This document shows, piece by piece, positions 16,457 to 24,888 of a DNA stretch of 48,084 nucleotides. The notes beneath the pieces are model-generated. The model saw only the letters and a list, made by a program, of their open reading frames with translations. It was not told the origin of the DNA and did no database searches. Made by a program: the position numbers and the translations under genes. How positions within the stretch are numbered: position 1 is the stretch's first letter; every line of letters starts with the position of its first letter. The DNA is taken from the NCBI GenBank assembly GCA_018222585.1, contig JAAFAB010000017.1, positions 1 through 48,084 of the forward strand, given 5' to 3'. This DNA is from Paracoccaceae bacterium. GTDB lineage: Bacteria > Pseudomonadota > Alphaproteobacteria > Rhodobacterales > Rhodobacteraceae.

Positions 16457-18457
16457 TCACTCCGCCGGTGTTGCAACGGGTTCGCTCCGCGACGCCCGAC
16501 GCGGGGCACCGACGCGCAGGCGCCTGTCGGACAGGGACAGGCCGCCGCCCAGAACCAGCATTACCGCGCCGATCCAGATGAAATTCACGAGTGGCTCGTA
16601 GAGGATGCGAAGCGTCCACGCGCCTTGGTCGGCGGCTGTCTCGGAAGCGGGTTCGGCCAAAGACGCATAAAGATCGCCCGCAAGCGTGGACCGTATCGCC
16701 GACTCGGTCGTCGTGCTCTGCGCAACGGGGTACGAGCGCCGTTCGGGGTAAAGCGTCGTCACGAATTCACCTTCCCTGCTGACCGCGAGCGTGCCCCGAT
16801 CGGCCATGTAGTTGGGTCCCCCCACGCGCTCGACACCATCAAAGCGGACGTCGAAGCCCGCTATCTCGATGACGAAACCCGGTTGAACAAATACGATCTC
16901 CTCCGATTTCCAGGCGCTCGAGCCGACAAAACCAAACATCGCAATGGCCAGTCCAGCGTGAGCTAGCGTCATGCCATGGGCGGCGCGGGGCAGATTTCGG
17001 GCGCGGCGTATCGTTTCGGCCATTGGCACGTCGAAGAGCCTGATCCGAACTGCCCATTCGCGCAGAGTGGCAACGAGCAGCCATACGGCGATCGCAACCG
17101 ACAGGTAGGCGAGAACGGGCCCGCCCCGCGCGACATACCAGGTTGCAAGTCCGGCTAGTCCTGCGAGCACCGCGACGAAACGAAGGCGTTGAAACACACC
17201 CTTCAGATCGGCGCGCTTCCACGACAGGAATGGCCCGATGCCCATCATCACGACCAGTGGCAGCATCGTCGGAACGAAGGTTGCGTTGAAAAATGGTGGT
17301 CCGACCGAGACCTTGTCCCCCGAGAGCGCCTCCATGAACAGCGGATAGAGCGTTCCGAACAACACGGTTCCAGTCGCCGTCGCCAGAAGCAGGTTGTTGA
17401 TGAGCAATCCGGCCTCGCGGCTGACGGGCGCAAACAGGCCGCCGCCCTCCATCGCCGGGGCGCGCCAGGCATAAAGCGTGAGCGAGCCTCCGATCGAGAC
17501 CCCGAGCAACCCGAGGATGTAGAGGCCGCGTTCCGGATCGACGGCGAAGGCATGAACGGATGTCAGAAGGCCCGACCGCACAATGAACGTGCCCAGAAGG
17601 GATAGCGAAAAGGTGAGTATCGCGAGAAGTATCGTCCAGCTTTTGAAGGCATCGCGCTTCTCGGTGACGATCGCCGAATGCAGAAGCGCCGTGCCGAGAA
17701 GCCAGGGCATGAAACTTACGTTCTCGACCGGGTCCCAGAACCACCAGCCGCCCCAGCCCAGTTCATAGTAGGCCCACCACGATCCGAGTGCGATCCCGGC
17801 CGTCAAACTCATCCAGGCTGCCAGTGTCCATGGTCGGACCCATCGCGCCCATGCCGCGTCGACCCGCCCCTCGATCAGCGCAGCCACGGCAAAGGAAAAC
17901 ACGATTGAAAAGCCGACATAGCCGAAATACAGAAGCGGCGGATGCATCGCGAGACCGACATCCTGCAAGAGCGGATTCAGATCATTTCCGTCTTGGGGCG
18001 GCGGAAACACCCGCTCGAACGGGTTTGATGTCAGCAGCAGGAACGACAGGAAGCCTGTGCTGATCCAGGCCTGAACCGACAGCGTCCGGGCTTTCAAAGC
18101 ATCCGGTATGTTGGATCCGAAGAGCGCGACACCCGCGCCGAAGGCCGCCAGGATCAGCACCCAGAGCAGAAGGGACCCCTCATGGCTGCCCCAGGTACCC
18201 GCGACCTTGAAGAGCATCGGTTTGAGCGAATGCGAATTCTCCACGACGTTCGCCACCGTGAAATCGCTGACCACGAAGGCGTGCATCAGCGCCGCGAAAG
18301 CGATGCCGATGAAGACCAGTTGCGCGATGGCTGAACTCCGTGCGCTGCGCATCCACAGGGCATTGCCGCGGGCTGCGCCGAGCATGGGGAGCACGCTCTG
18401 AACCAGAGCGATGCAGAGCGCGAGGGCGAGGGCAAAATGTCCGATTTCAGGTATCAT
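16457..18457 (-). CDS. ccmF: Haem lyase subunit CcmF
   Basis: A 666-aa polytopic membrane protein with the tryptophan-rich haem-handling motif WWFWDPVENVSFMPWL, flanked by conserved His residues (HPPLLYFGY, TSVHAFAVDP). CcmF with CcmH joins haem to apocytochrome c in the periplasm. Length is normal for the family. A MerR-type operator stands directly upstream, so this copy of ccmFGHI appears copper-inducible. The other ccm genes (ccmABCDE) are absent from the window, so this set must lean on the haem delivery machinery encoded elsewhere. Confidence 0.95.
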   Translation of the reverse strand: MIPEIGHFALALALCIALVQSVLPMLGAARGNALWMRSARSSAIAQLVFIGIAFAALMHAFVVSDFTVANVVENSHSLKPMLFKVAGTWGSHEGSLLLWVLILAAFGAGVALFGSNIPDALKARTLSVQAWISTGFLSFLLLTSNPFERVFPPPQDGNDLNPLLQDVGLAMHPPLLYFGYVGFSIVFSFAVAALIEGRVDAAWARWVRPWTLAAWMSLTAGIALGSWWAYYELGWGGWWFWDPVENVSFMPWLLGTALLHSAIVTEKRDAFKSWTILLAILTFSLSLLGTFIVRSGLLTSVHAFAVDPERGLYILGLLGVSIGGSLTLYAWRAPAMEGGGLFAPVSREAGLLINNLLLATATGTVLFGTLYPLFMEALSGDKVSVGPPFFNATFVPTMLPLVVMMGIGPFLSWKRADLKGVFQRLRFVAVLAGLAGLATWYVARGGPVLAYLSVAIAVWLLVATLREWAVRIRLFDVPMAETIRRARNLPRAAHGMTLAHAGLAIAMFGFVGSSAWKSEEIVFVQPGFVIEIAGFDVRFDGVERVGGPNYMADRGTLAVSREGEFVTTLYPERRSYPVAQSTTTESAIRSTLAGDLYASLAEPASETAADQGAWTLRILYEPLVNFIWIGAVMLVLGGGLSLSDRRLRVGAPRRASRSEPVATPAE

Positions 18458-18491
18458 CGCAGTTCCCTAGTCATTCGTCAGTCACCCTAGG

Positions 18492-18522
18492 CGGGTGCAG
18501 CCTTCCCAAACGGGAAGGTCAA
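18492..18522 (-). promoter_or_regulatory. CueR-type operator upstream of ccmFGHI
   Basis: On the minus strand TTGACC (18517-18522) is followed by the clean dyad CTTCCCGTTTGGGAAG. The 19-bp -10 position reads CACCCG, which is not promoter-like, so activation strength is uncertain, but the dyad matches the other sites and lies 35 bp before the ccmF start. Confidence 0.6.
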
Positions 18523-18570
18523 TAGTCGATGGCTCACAATTTGGTGGGCATCGGCAAGCCAGTCTCGACG

Positions 18571-18891
18571 TTACAATCCGAGCTTCGCCTTGCGGCGCTC
18601 GTACTCCTCGTCGTCGATTTCACCTTTGGCATAGCGTTCGCGAAGAATGTCGGCCGCGTCCGGTTTGTCGGCTGAGCCAGATCCGGCCGAGAAGCCGCGG
18701 ACGGCGAACACGATCAGTGCGATGATCGCCCCCCAGAACAACAGCATCATCAAACCGCCAACCATGCCGAATCCGCCTCCCCACATCATGTGACCGAAAC
18801 CCTCGCCCCAACTGTCCGAAGGATCAGCGAGCGCGGCTCCGACGGACAATACAAGGGCTGACGAGGTTACGACGGACATCCTCTTTATCAT
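18571..18891 (-). CDS. SHOCT-domain small membrane protein
   Basis: A 106-aa protein with a signal-like N-terminus (about residues 1-22), a Met/Gly-rich hydrophobic segment (FGHMMWGGGFGMVGGLMMLL, 34-53, extending to about 66) and a C-terminal SHOCT motif (ADILRERYAKGEIDDEEYERRKAKL). Such small proteins are common in metal-resistance loci, and the SHOCT helix pair is thought to mediate oligomerisation. Its start overlaps the sensor kinase stop by 4 bp, so it is co-translated with the two-component system. Confidence 0.85.
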   Translation of the reverse strand: MIKRMSVVTSSALVLSVGAALADPSDSWGEGFGHMMWGGGFGMVGGLMMLLFWGAIIALIVFAVRGFSAGSGSADKPDAADILRERYAKGEIDDEEYERRKAKLGL

Positions 18892-20297
18892 GAGATGTTC
18901 CTTTCTTGCTGATCAGGTGCTGTTTCGAGTGGTAAAGTGACGGTTACGAGAAGACCGCTTTCGGCGCGGTTCGACAGAGCGACGTCGCCGCCATGCGCCC
19001 GCACAATCGTTCGCGCGATCGACAGACCAAGGCCAGTGCCGCCAGTTTCGCGCGAGCGGGATTTTTCGAGCCGAAAGAACGGCTCGAACACCTGTTCGAG
19101 TTCGGTTTCGGGGATTCCGGGACCGGTGTCGGCGACCTGTATCTGGACGTGTTCGGCGTCATGACGGAAGGTGACCTCGGCCCCTCCGCCGTAGCGCTGC
19201 GCATTCTCGATGATATTGCGCAGGGCGCGGCGTACCGATTGCGGACGCAGCCGAACCCACAAGCTGTCGACCGCATCCAGGGTGAAGCCGTCGATCATGT
19301 TAGCCTGCAACTGCTTCAGGTAGGCACCCAGATCCACCGTCTCGTAGGCTTCGGAGCTGGCCATGCCACGTGCAAAGGCAAGCGTTGCATCGACCATCTC
19401 CTGCATTTCCTCGACCGAGGCGACCAAGCTTGCACGTGTTTCTTCCTCCTCGACCATCTCCGCCCGGACCCGCATCGCGGTCAACGGAGAGCGCAGATCA
19501 TGGCCCAGTGCCGCAAGAAGCCGCGTTCGGTCTTCAACGAAGCGGGTCAGCCTCGCCTGCATCCGGTTGAAGGCCCGCGTAAGGCCGCGCACCTCGCTCG
19601 GACCGAACAGTGGCAACGGATCGACGGTTTCGCCTCGTCCAAGCTGGTCGGCTGCGCGAGAGACGCGCAGAAGCGGCCCGGTCAGACGGGTCAGAAGGAA
19701 CCAGCAGGCCGAGACCAGAATTATCGCCGCCGTGATCCCGAAACTGACGATTGAAGCCCATGGCCACTGCAACGGCGGCCGTTCGAACCGTGTTCCGACA
19801 TTCAGCCACTGCCCGTCCGCGAGGGCGATCGACAGCTGCATTTCGACCGCGGAAAGCTCGCCCCGCATCATCGCGAGATGCATTTCAGCCATCTCCGGCG
19901 CGAGATGTGGCATCGGCAAAATGCCGTGCTCGACCTCATGCAATTCCACGCGGATTTCCCGGTCCTTCCCACCACTAAGAAGTCCGCGAACGCGCGCCTC
20001 CACCGCTCCACCATCGGCATGGCTCACATGGTCTACGGCGGGAAGGTCCGAAAGATCGAAACGCACCAACGGAGAATTCGCCGCTCTCAGGATCGCCTGC
20101 TGCAATGACTCCGGCGCCTCTTCGAGCAAGAGCACGACGTTCGCGGCCCGACCTGCCGCCTCGAAGCCCAAGGCGGCGCGCACGGCGAGGCCACGCTCGT
20201 CCACGAACAGCCACAGGCTGATCGTCTGTGCGACAGCAAGCGCCGCGACGATCAGCAGCACCAGCTGCCCACGAAGACTATCGAAGGGGCGCGGCAT
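18888..20297 (-). CDS. Sensor histidine kinase with His/Met-rich periplasmic domain
   Basis: A 469-aa membrane kinase: TM1 about residues 11-30, periplasmic sensor region to about 165, TM2 about 175-195, HAMP linker, then H-box LLAALGHDLRSPLTAMR, N-box NIIENAQRYG, and G-boxes DTGPGIPE and GGTGLGLSIA. The sensor region has a cluster of His and Met (HEVEHGILPMPHLAPEM and HLAMMRGE) that could bind Cu(I) or Ag(I). The start at 20297 overlaps the regulator stop (TGATG); the upstream extension is rejected. With the neighbouring regulator it probably senses periplasmic metal or envelope stress (inference). Confidence 0.92.
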   Translation of the reverse strand: MPRPFDSLRGQLVLLIVAALAVAQTISLWLFVDERGLAVRAALGFEAAGRAANVVLLLEEAPESLQQAILRAANSPLVRFDLSDLPAVDHVSHADGGAVEARVRGLLSGGKDREIRVELHEVEHGILPMPHLAPEMAEMHLAMMRGELSAVEMQLSIALADGQWLNVGTRFERPPLQWPWASIVSFGITAAIILVSACWFLLTRLTGPLLRVSRAADQLGRGETVDPLPLFGPSEVRGLTRAFNRMQARLTRFVEDRTRLLAALGHDLRSPLTAMRVRAEMVEEEETRASLVASVEEMQEMVDATLAFARGMASSEAYETVDLGAYLKQLQANMIDGFTLDAVDSLWVRLRPQSVRRALRNIIENAQRYGGGAEVTFRHDAEHVQIQVADTGPGIPETELEQVFEPFFRLEKSRSRETGGTGLGLSIARTIVRAHGGDVALSNRAESGLLVTVTLPLETAPDQQERNIS

Positions 20298-21019
20298 CAG
20301 CTCAACTCGTGGACATCGGCAGCCAGGCAATAGCCGCCGCCGCGCACAGTTGTAACGATGCGCGGACGCGACGCATCAAGCTCGATCTTCCGGCGCAGTC
20401 GGCTGATCTGATTGTCTATGGTCCGGTCAAATACCGACGCTGCACGGCCTGCCGTCAGATCGAGCAACTGATCGCGGCTGAGGACAAAACGAGGACGTTC
20501 CAGCAGGACGGTCAAAAGCTTGAATTCCGCGCTGGTCAAATCGATTTGTTCACCGTCCTCGTTCGTCAGTACCCGACTGTCCGTGTCCAGAATCCAATGG
20601 GCAAACGCGATGCGTCTGCCCGAAAGTTTACCTGCGTAAGGCTCGGCTTTCGTCAAACGGCGCAGGATGGCTTTGATCCGGGCGACCAGCTCGCGCGGGT
20701 TGAAGGGTTTCGCCAGATAGTCATCCGCACCAATTTCGAGGCCGACGATCCGATCGGTTTCCTCTCCGAGCGCGGTCAACATCAGAATCGGAATGGCTCC
20801 GGTGGCGGACAGCCGCCGGCACACGGACAGACCGTCTTCTCCCGGCATCATGACGTCGAGAACGATCAGGTCGAATTGGCCGTTCGCGAGTTTCGCATCC
20901 ATTTCGACCGCATCGCGCGCCGAGGTCGCACGCATCCCGTTCTTCTCGAGATAGCGCGTTACGGCATCGCGGATTTCGCGGTGGTCATCAACAACAAGAA
21001 TGTGCGGCGGTTCGCTCAT
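20297..21019 (-). CDS. OmpR-family response regulator
   Basis: A 240-aa regulator: receiver domain with the acidic pair VVDD, phospho-acceptor Asp in LIVLDVMMPG and switch Lys in YLAKPFNP, followed by a winged-helix DNA-binding domain (SRLRRKIELD, TTVRGGGYCL). The ATG at 21019 has an AAGGAAGG ribosome site; the longer frame is rejected. It is the first gene of a leftward unit with the kinase and SHOCT genes, and faces the Met-rich EF-hand gene, a likely target across the shared 171-bp promoter region. Confidence 0.94.
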   Translation of the reverse strand: MSEPPHILVVDDHREIRDAVTRYLEKNGMRATSARDAVEMDAKLANGQFDLIVLDVMMPGEDGLSVCRRLSATGAIPILMLTALGEETDRIVGLEIGADDYLAKPFNPRELVARIKAILRRLTKAEPYAGKLSGRRIAFAHWILDTDSRVLTNEDGEQIDLTSAEFKLLTVLLERPRFVLSRDQLLDLTAGRAASVFDRTIDNQISRLRRKIELDASRPRIVTTVRGGGYCLAADVHELS

Positions 21020-21063
21020 AGCCCTTCCTTTAGATGAATGCCGGGTGTTTTCCCGAAGAGATT

Positions 21064-21080
21064 TGTCACGAAGTGTAACA
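21064..21080. promoter_or_regulatory. Possible response-regulator binding repeat
   Basis: TGTCAC and TGTAAC recur with a 10-bp period (21064-21069, 21074-21079) in the divergent promoter region between the regulator gene and the EF-hand gene; OmpR-family proteins bind such direct repeats. Only two copies are clear, so this is tentative. Confidence 0.3.
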
Positions 21081-21190
21081 GGCATCGCGTTTGTGACCTG
21101 CCGATACAAAACGCCTGGACGCCCGGCATTCCGTCGCGACAATCACCTGCCATATGTTCGCTATCGTAACACTGACACGAGGTGACCTAA

Positions 21191-21772
21191 ATGAAACGCA
21201 ATACTCTATTCGCTGCAATGACTCTGACCGCAACTGCCCTTGGCGGTGCCGCTTTCGCGGATTCCAATCGTGGACACGGCGAGCAATCCGGCACCAGGTC
21301 CGCGCCTGTCATGATGCAGAGCGGTGGCCCCGGCATGATGGGAATGATGCGGGGCATGGACGGAATGATGGATATGATGCAGCGCATGCATGGCAACATG
21401 ATGGGCGGTATGGGCCCGATGGGCGGTGGAATGATGCAGATGTTCGACGCCGATGGCGATGGCAAAGTCACGCCCGACGAGATGCGCTCACGGCTGCAGG
21501 CCAAGCTCACGGAATTCGACAGCGACGGCGACGGGACCCTTTCGATTGCCGAGTTCGAAACCCTTCACAGCGCGATGATCCGGGAGAAGATGGTGGATCG
21601 CTTCCAGCACCTCGATGCTGACGGTGACGGCGCGGTGACGGCGGAAGAGATGACGGCACCCGCCGAAATGATGGAACGGATGCAGATGATGCGGTCGAAC
21701 ATGGCACAGCCGCCGGTTCAGCCCGGCAATGGCCAGGGCATGGGCGACGGAACCATGATGAACGACAATTGA
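21191..21772 (+). CDS. Secreted Met-rich EF-hand protein
   Basis: A 193-aa protein with a signal peptide (about residues 1-23), a long Met/Gly-rich stretch (about 40-84, many MM pairs) and three EF-hand-like loops: DADGDGKVTPDE, DSDGDGTLSIAE and DADGDGAVTAEE. The EF-hands should bind Ca(II); the methionines suit Cu(I) or Ag(I). It diverges from the two-component genes and is a plausible target. It may act as a periplasmic metal sponge (inference). A hairpin follows the stop. Confidence 0.85.
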   Translation: MKRNTLFAAMTLTATALGGAAFADSNRGHGEQSGTRSAPVMMQSGGPGMMGMMRGMDGMMDMMQRMHGNMMGGMGPMGGGMMQMFDADGDGKVTPDEMRSRLQAKLTEFDSDGDGTLSIAEFETLHSAMIREKMVDRFQHLDADGDGAVTAEEMTAPAEMMERMQMMRSNMAQPPVQPGNGQGMGDGTMMNDN

Positions 21773-21777
21773 GCGGT

Positions 21778-21803
21778 TCGGCGCCGGTCCTGACTGGCGC
21801 CGA
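21778..21803 (+). terminator. GC-rich hairpin after the EF-hand gene
   Basis: A perfect 8-bp stem TCGGCGCC / GGCGCCGA with a 10-nt loop starts 6 bp after the stop codon. There is only a short T run after it, so termination is likely but not certain. The stem core GGCGCC is shared with the hairpin at 3928-3948. Confidence 0.5.
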
Positions 21804-21919
21804 TTCCCAAAACGCCTGACCCGCGAAGCATCCGGACGCCAAAGCCAGACCGCGTTCGGAATTGCGACGTCCAAACAATGACCAGCAACCACCGCAGATC
21901 CGAAAGGGAGAAAACCGAA

Positions 21920-22306
21920 TTGGCTTATACCTATAATCGCGTTTTGAAAGATGTCGCCATAGACGACGCTGAATTGCTTGTTCGAGACGCATTGGCAGAA
22001 AAGGGCTTCGGCGTGCTGACCGAGATTGACGTGAAGGCGACGATGAAAAAGAAGCTGGACGTGAAGATGCCGCCTTATCGCATCCTTGGCGCCTGCAATC
22101 CGAGCATGGCCCACAAGGCTATCGAGATCGAGCCGCGCGTCGGCGCGATGCTGCCCTGCAACGTGATTTTGCGCCAGGTGGACGGAGGAACGGAGATCAG
22201 CGCCATTGACCCTGTGGCCTCGATGCAAGCGGTAGAGAACGTCGACCTGAACGCGGTCGCCGGCCAAGTCCGCGATCTGCTCCGGGCAGCCGTGGACGCT
22301 GTGTGA
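21920..22306 (+). CDS. DUF302-family protein
   Basis: A 128-aa protein with the complete DUF302 core (EKGFGVLTEIDVKATMKKKL, PYRILGACNPSMAHKAI, AMLPCNVILRQ). Family members are small cytoplasmic proteins often found with metal or sulfur genes; their biochemical role is unknown. I prefer the TTG at 21920, which follows AAAGGGAG at good distance and gives the usual family N-terminus AYTYNR; an in-frame ATG at 21878 is the alternative. It may be read from the EF-hand promoter or its own. Confidence 0.85.
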   Translation: MAYTYNRVLKDVAIDDAELLVRDALAEKGFGVLTEIDVKATMKKKLDVKMPPYRILGACNPSMAHKAIEIEPRVGAMLPCNVILRQVDGGTEISAIDPVASMQAVENVDLNAVAGQVRDLLRAAVDAV

Positions 22307-22324
22307 TTTTTGCTCGCGGCGCTC

Positions 22325-22355
22325 TTGACCTTCCAGTAACTGGAATCCGTATAAT
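22325..22355 (+). promoter_or_regulatory. CueR-type promoter with perfect TATAAT
   Basis: TTGACC (22325-22330), a 19-bp spacer with the dyad TTCCAGTAACTGGAA, and a consensus TATAAT (22350-22355) stand 83 bp before the TVP38-family gene. This is the strongest promoter match in the window and could drive the long rightward series that includes lgt and the sigma factor. Confidence 0.85.
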
Positions 22356-22437
22356 GGGGCGGAACCAGAGCAACCGGGATCGAGGCAAAGCTCAGCGGCG
22401 ATCTTTCTGTTTGCCGCTAACCAGACACGAGGCGCAG

Positions 22438-23124
22438 ATGAACCGCGACCATACCATCCCACTTACACTCAAGGCCGCCGTCGCGCTGGCCTTTGCGGTC
22501 GTCTTGCTAACCCTTGCTTTCGGACCCCTGTCCGACACCCTGACCGGTCTGAACGGCGACAGGATATCTGCATGGGTCATGGCTGCAGGCATCTGGGGGC
22601 CAATTGTGATCGTTGGACTGATGACGACAGCGATCGTGGCCACGCCGATCCCAAGTGCCCCCATCGCGTTGGCTGCGGGCGCCGCATACGGCCACACTCT
22701 CGGAACAGTCTACATCGTTCTCGGTGCCGAACTCGGCGCTCTTGCAGCCTTCGTGCTCGCCCGGTTTTTGGGTCGGGACGTGTTGCGGAAATGGTTCGGC
22801 GATAGAGTCGATGCTGGCTGGCTCGGCTCTCAGAACGTACTGACATTCACAGTTTTTGTTAGCCGGCTGCTGCCATTCGTTTCATTCGATATCGTCAGCT
22901 ATGCCGCGGGGCTCAGCCGACTGCATTTCTGGCGCTTCGGCCTGGCTACCCTGGCCGGGATCATTCCTGCCAGTTTCGTACTCGCGCATTTCGGCAACGA
23001 AGTCGTCAGCGGAGACACCTCCCGTGCTGCCTGGGCTGCAATCGGACTGGGCGCACTCACGCTGACCCCGCTCGTCATCATCGGGGTCAGAGACTGGCAT
23101 AGACGAGGATCACGCCATGACTGA
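22438..23124 (+). CDS. TVP38/TMEM64 (DedA-like) membrane protein
   Basis: A 228-aa polytopic protein with the SNARE-associated/VTT domain features: IWGPIVIVGLMTTAIVATPIPS, AAGAAYGHTLGTVY and SRLLPFVSFDIVSYAAGLS. Family members are thought to move lipids or small solutes across the inner membrane; the substrate here is unknown. The ATG at 22438 is chosen because the longer frame would start upstream of the promoter. First gene after the promoter at 22325-22355. Confidence 0.88.
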   Translation: MNRDHTIPLTLKAAVALAFAVVLLTLAFGPLSDTLTGLNGDRISAWVMAAGIWGPIVIVGLMTTAIVATPIPSAPIALAAGAAYGHTLGTVYIVLGAELGALAAFVLARFLGRDVLRKWFGDRVDAGWLGSQNVLTFTVFVSRLLPFVSFDIVSYAAGLSRLHFWRFGLATLAGIIPASFVLAHFGNEVVSGDTSRAAWAAIGLGALTLTPLVIIGVRDWHRRGSRHD

Positions 23125-23220
23125 TCGCGGCTCACGTCATCGTCAGACATCTGCGCCATGGAACGAGCACCATGGGCAAGTTGGTTTTCGATTCCAACGC
23201 AAAAAACAGGGGCTTCGTCC

Positions 23221-24144
23221 ATGCTGACCGCAGCGATACCATTTCCAGACATCGGCACCGACCTTTTCTCGATCGAGATCGGCAGTTTCACGTTCGCGCT
23301 GCGCTGGTACGCGCTTGCCTATATCGTCGGCATCCTCATCGGATGGCGCATCTGCCTGGCGGCTGTTCGTCGCTCAGCACTCTGGCCATCGGCCGGGCCG
23401 CCACTTGATCGCCAGCAGATCGAGAACCTTCTGACATGGATCATCCTGGGTGTGATCGTCGGCGGACGCGTGGGCTTCGTGCTATTTTATCAGCCCGACT
23501 ACTACCTGGCCAACCCTCAGGAAATCCTCAAGGTATGGCAGGGCGGCATGTCTTTCCACGGCGGTTTCGCAGGTGTTGCGATAGCTACGCTGGTATTCTG
23601 TCTGCGTCAGAATGCGCCCATGCTCAGCACCGCTGACCTGCTTGCGCTGGCAACCCCGCCGGGGCTGTTTCTGGGGCGGCTTGCGAATTTCACCAACAAC
23701 GAGCTTTGGGGGCGGCCGACGGATGTTCCATGGGCTGTGATCTTCCCGGGCGAGGCGGCGCAAGCCTGCGAAGGCATCACCGGTCTCTGCGCCCGCCATC
23801 CTTCGCAGCTATACGAGGCGCTTTTGGAAGGGCTGCTGCTCGGAACGCTCCTACTCTATCTCGCCTGGCGCCGCGGCTGGCTGAAGACCCCCGGAGCCCT
23901 GACCGGTGCATTCCTGATCGGGTACGGCCTGGCCAGGAGCTTTGTGGAGTTGTTCCGGCAGCCGGACATGCAGTTCGCGACCGCCGAAAACCCGATCGGA
24001 CATGCACTTCATTTCGGCGATTGGGGGCTGACGATGGGTCAGCTTCTGTCCGCGCCGATGATTCTGACCGGGTTGGCTCTGGTTTTGTACTCGCTCAGAC
24101 GTTCCAGAAGCCCAGCCAACCAGAGGCCAAACACCGTCGCGTGA
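23221..24144 (+). CDS. lgt: Prolipoprotein diacylglyceryl transferase Lgt
   Basis: A 307-aa inner-membrane enzyme with the Lgt signatures: [25 protein letters not shown] and [13 protein letters not shown]. Lgt attaches diacylglycerol from phosphatidylglycerol to the lipobox Cys of prolipoproteins. The gene is essential in most Gram-negatives, so a copy in an accessory copper island is probably a second one (inference). The ATG at 23221 is preferred to the in-frame start at 23158 because it gives the normal N-terminus. Confidence 0.95.
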   Translation: MLTAAIPFPDIGTDLFSIEIGSFTFALRWYALAYIVGILIGWRICLAAVRRSALWPSAGPPLDRQQIENLLTWIILGVIVGGRVGFVLFYQPDYYLANPQEILKVWQGGMSFHGGFAGVAIATLVFCLRQNAPMLSTADLLALATPPGLFLGRLANFTNNELWGRPTDVPWAVIFPGEAAQACEGITGLCARHPSQLYEALLEGLLLGTLLLYLAWRRGWLKTPGALTGAFLIGYGLARSFVELFRQPDMQFATAENPIGHALHFGDWGLTMGQLLSAPMILTGLALVLYSLRRSRSPANQRPNTVA

Positions 24145-24175
24145 TCCGTAGGGATCTCGATAAGGAGGAATTGGA

Positions 24176-24796
24176 ATGAGCGACAACATCGAAGAACAGA
24201 ACTGCGAAACATCGACCGAGACCGCACTGATCGAGGGCCGACGAGCTTTTCTTGGCTTCCTCGCAAGACGGCTGGGCAACTGGGCCGATGCCGAGGACGT
24301 GATGCAAGAATTCTGCATCCGCGTGCTGGCGCGCAAGGATCAGTTGCGCAACGTCGAGCGCATGGATGCCTGGCTATACGCAGTGCTGCGGTCCACGTTG
24401 AACGACCACTACCGCAAGAGCACACGGCGAACGCGATTGGCCGGTGCCGTGGCACGCGAACCCGAGGAATGGGTCGCCGATGCGCCGACACAGATGGCGC
24501 GGCTTTGCACCTGCCATAGCGGGCTGATTTCCGAGCTGCGCCCCGCTGATGCGGAGTTGATCCAACGGATCGACTTCGATGAAGAGGATCGCAGTGTCGT
24601 GGCGACCGAACTGGGTCTGAATCGCAATGCCCTCGGCGTTCGACTGCACCGGGCACGTACTGCTCTGCGCGAGGCGCTAATGGATCATTGCGGTGAATGT
24701 TGCCGAGTGGACCGCGACGATTGTTCTTGTCCGCCTGAGGGCTGCGAGAACGATCGACACGAGACAAATTGCGAACTGGAAGAGCATATATCCTGA
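24176..24796 (+). CDS. CorE-like ECF sigma factor with Cys-rich metal-sensing motifs
   Basis: A 206-aa ECF sigma factor: sigma-2 region (FLGFLARRLGNWADAEDVMQ and DAWLYAVLRSTLNDHYRK) and sigma-4 region (VVATELGLNRNALGVRLHRA). A CxC motif (LCTCH, Cys111/Cys113) sits in the linker between them, and a C-terminal Cys-rich tail holds Cys172, 175, 176, 183, 185, 190 and 199. Linker CxC plus Cys-rich tail is the layout of CorE-type (ECF44) factors, which bind copper or cadmium directly and need no anti-sigma factor. No anti-sigma gene follows, which agrees. AAGGAGG precedes the start. Confidence 0.9.
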   Translation: MSDNIEEQNCETSTETALIEGRRAFLGFLARRLGNWADAEDVMQEFCIRVLARKDQLRNVERMDAWLYAVLRSTLNDHYRKSTRRTRLAGAVAREPEEWVADAPTQMARLCTCHSGLISELRPADAELIQRIDFDEEDRSVVATELGLNRNALGVRLHRARTALREALMDHCGECCRVDRDDCSCPPEGCENDRHETNCELEEHIS

Positions 24797-24814
24797 TCGC
24801 GATGCGGCCGGTTC

Positions 24815-24840
24815 TGTAACGATTTCCGCCGACCGGCGTC
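24815..24840 (+). promoter_or_regulatory. ECF-like promoter motif TGTAAC-N16-CGTC
   Basis: TGTAAC (24815-24820) and CGTC (24837-24840) are separated by 16 bp, the usual spacing for ECF sigma promoters. It lies between the sigma factor stop and the next gene, and the same pattern (TGTAAY-N16-CGTCTWC) recurs at 29591-29616. It may be the target of the adjacent sigma factor. Confidence 0.4.
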
Positions 24841-24888
24841 TTCTTCTGTGACCGGGCCAGAGTGCGCCACAGGAGGGCTATTCCGACA

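Noticed and set aside
21488..22462. 324-aa leftward open frame
   Set aside because: Antisense to the EF-hand and DUF302 genes, both of which have clear motifs; it also runs across the copper promoter at 22325.
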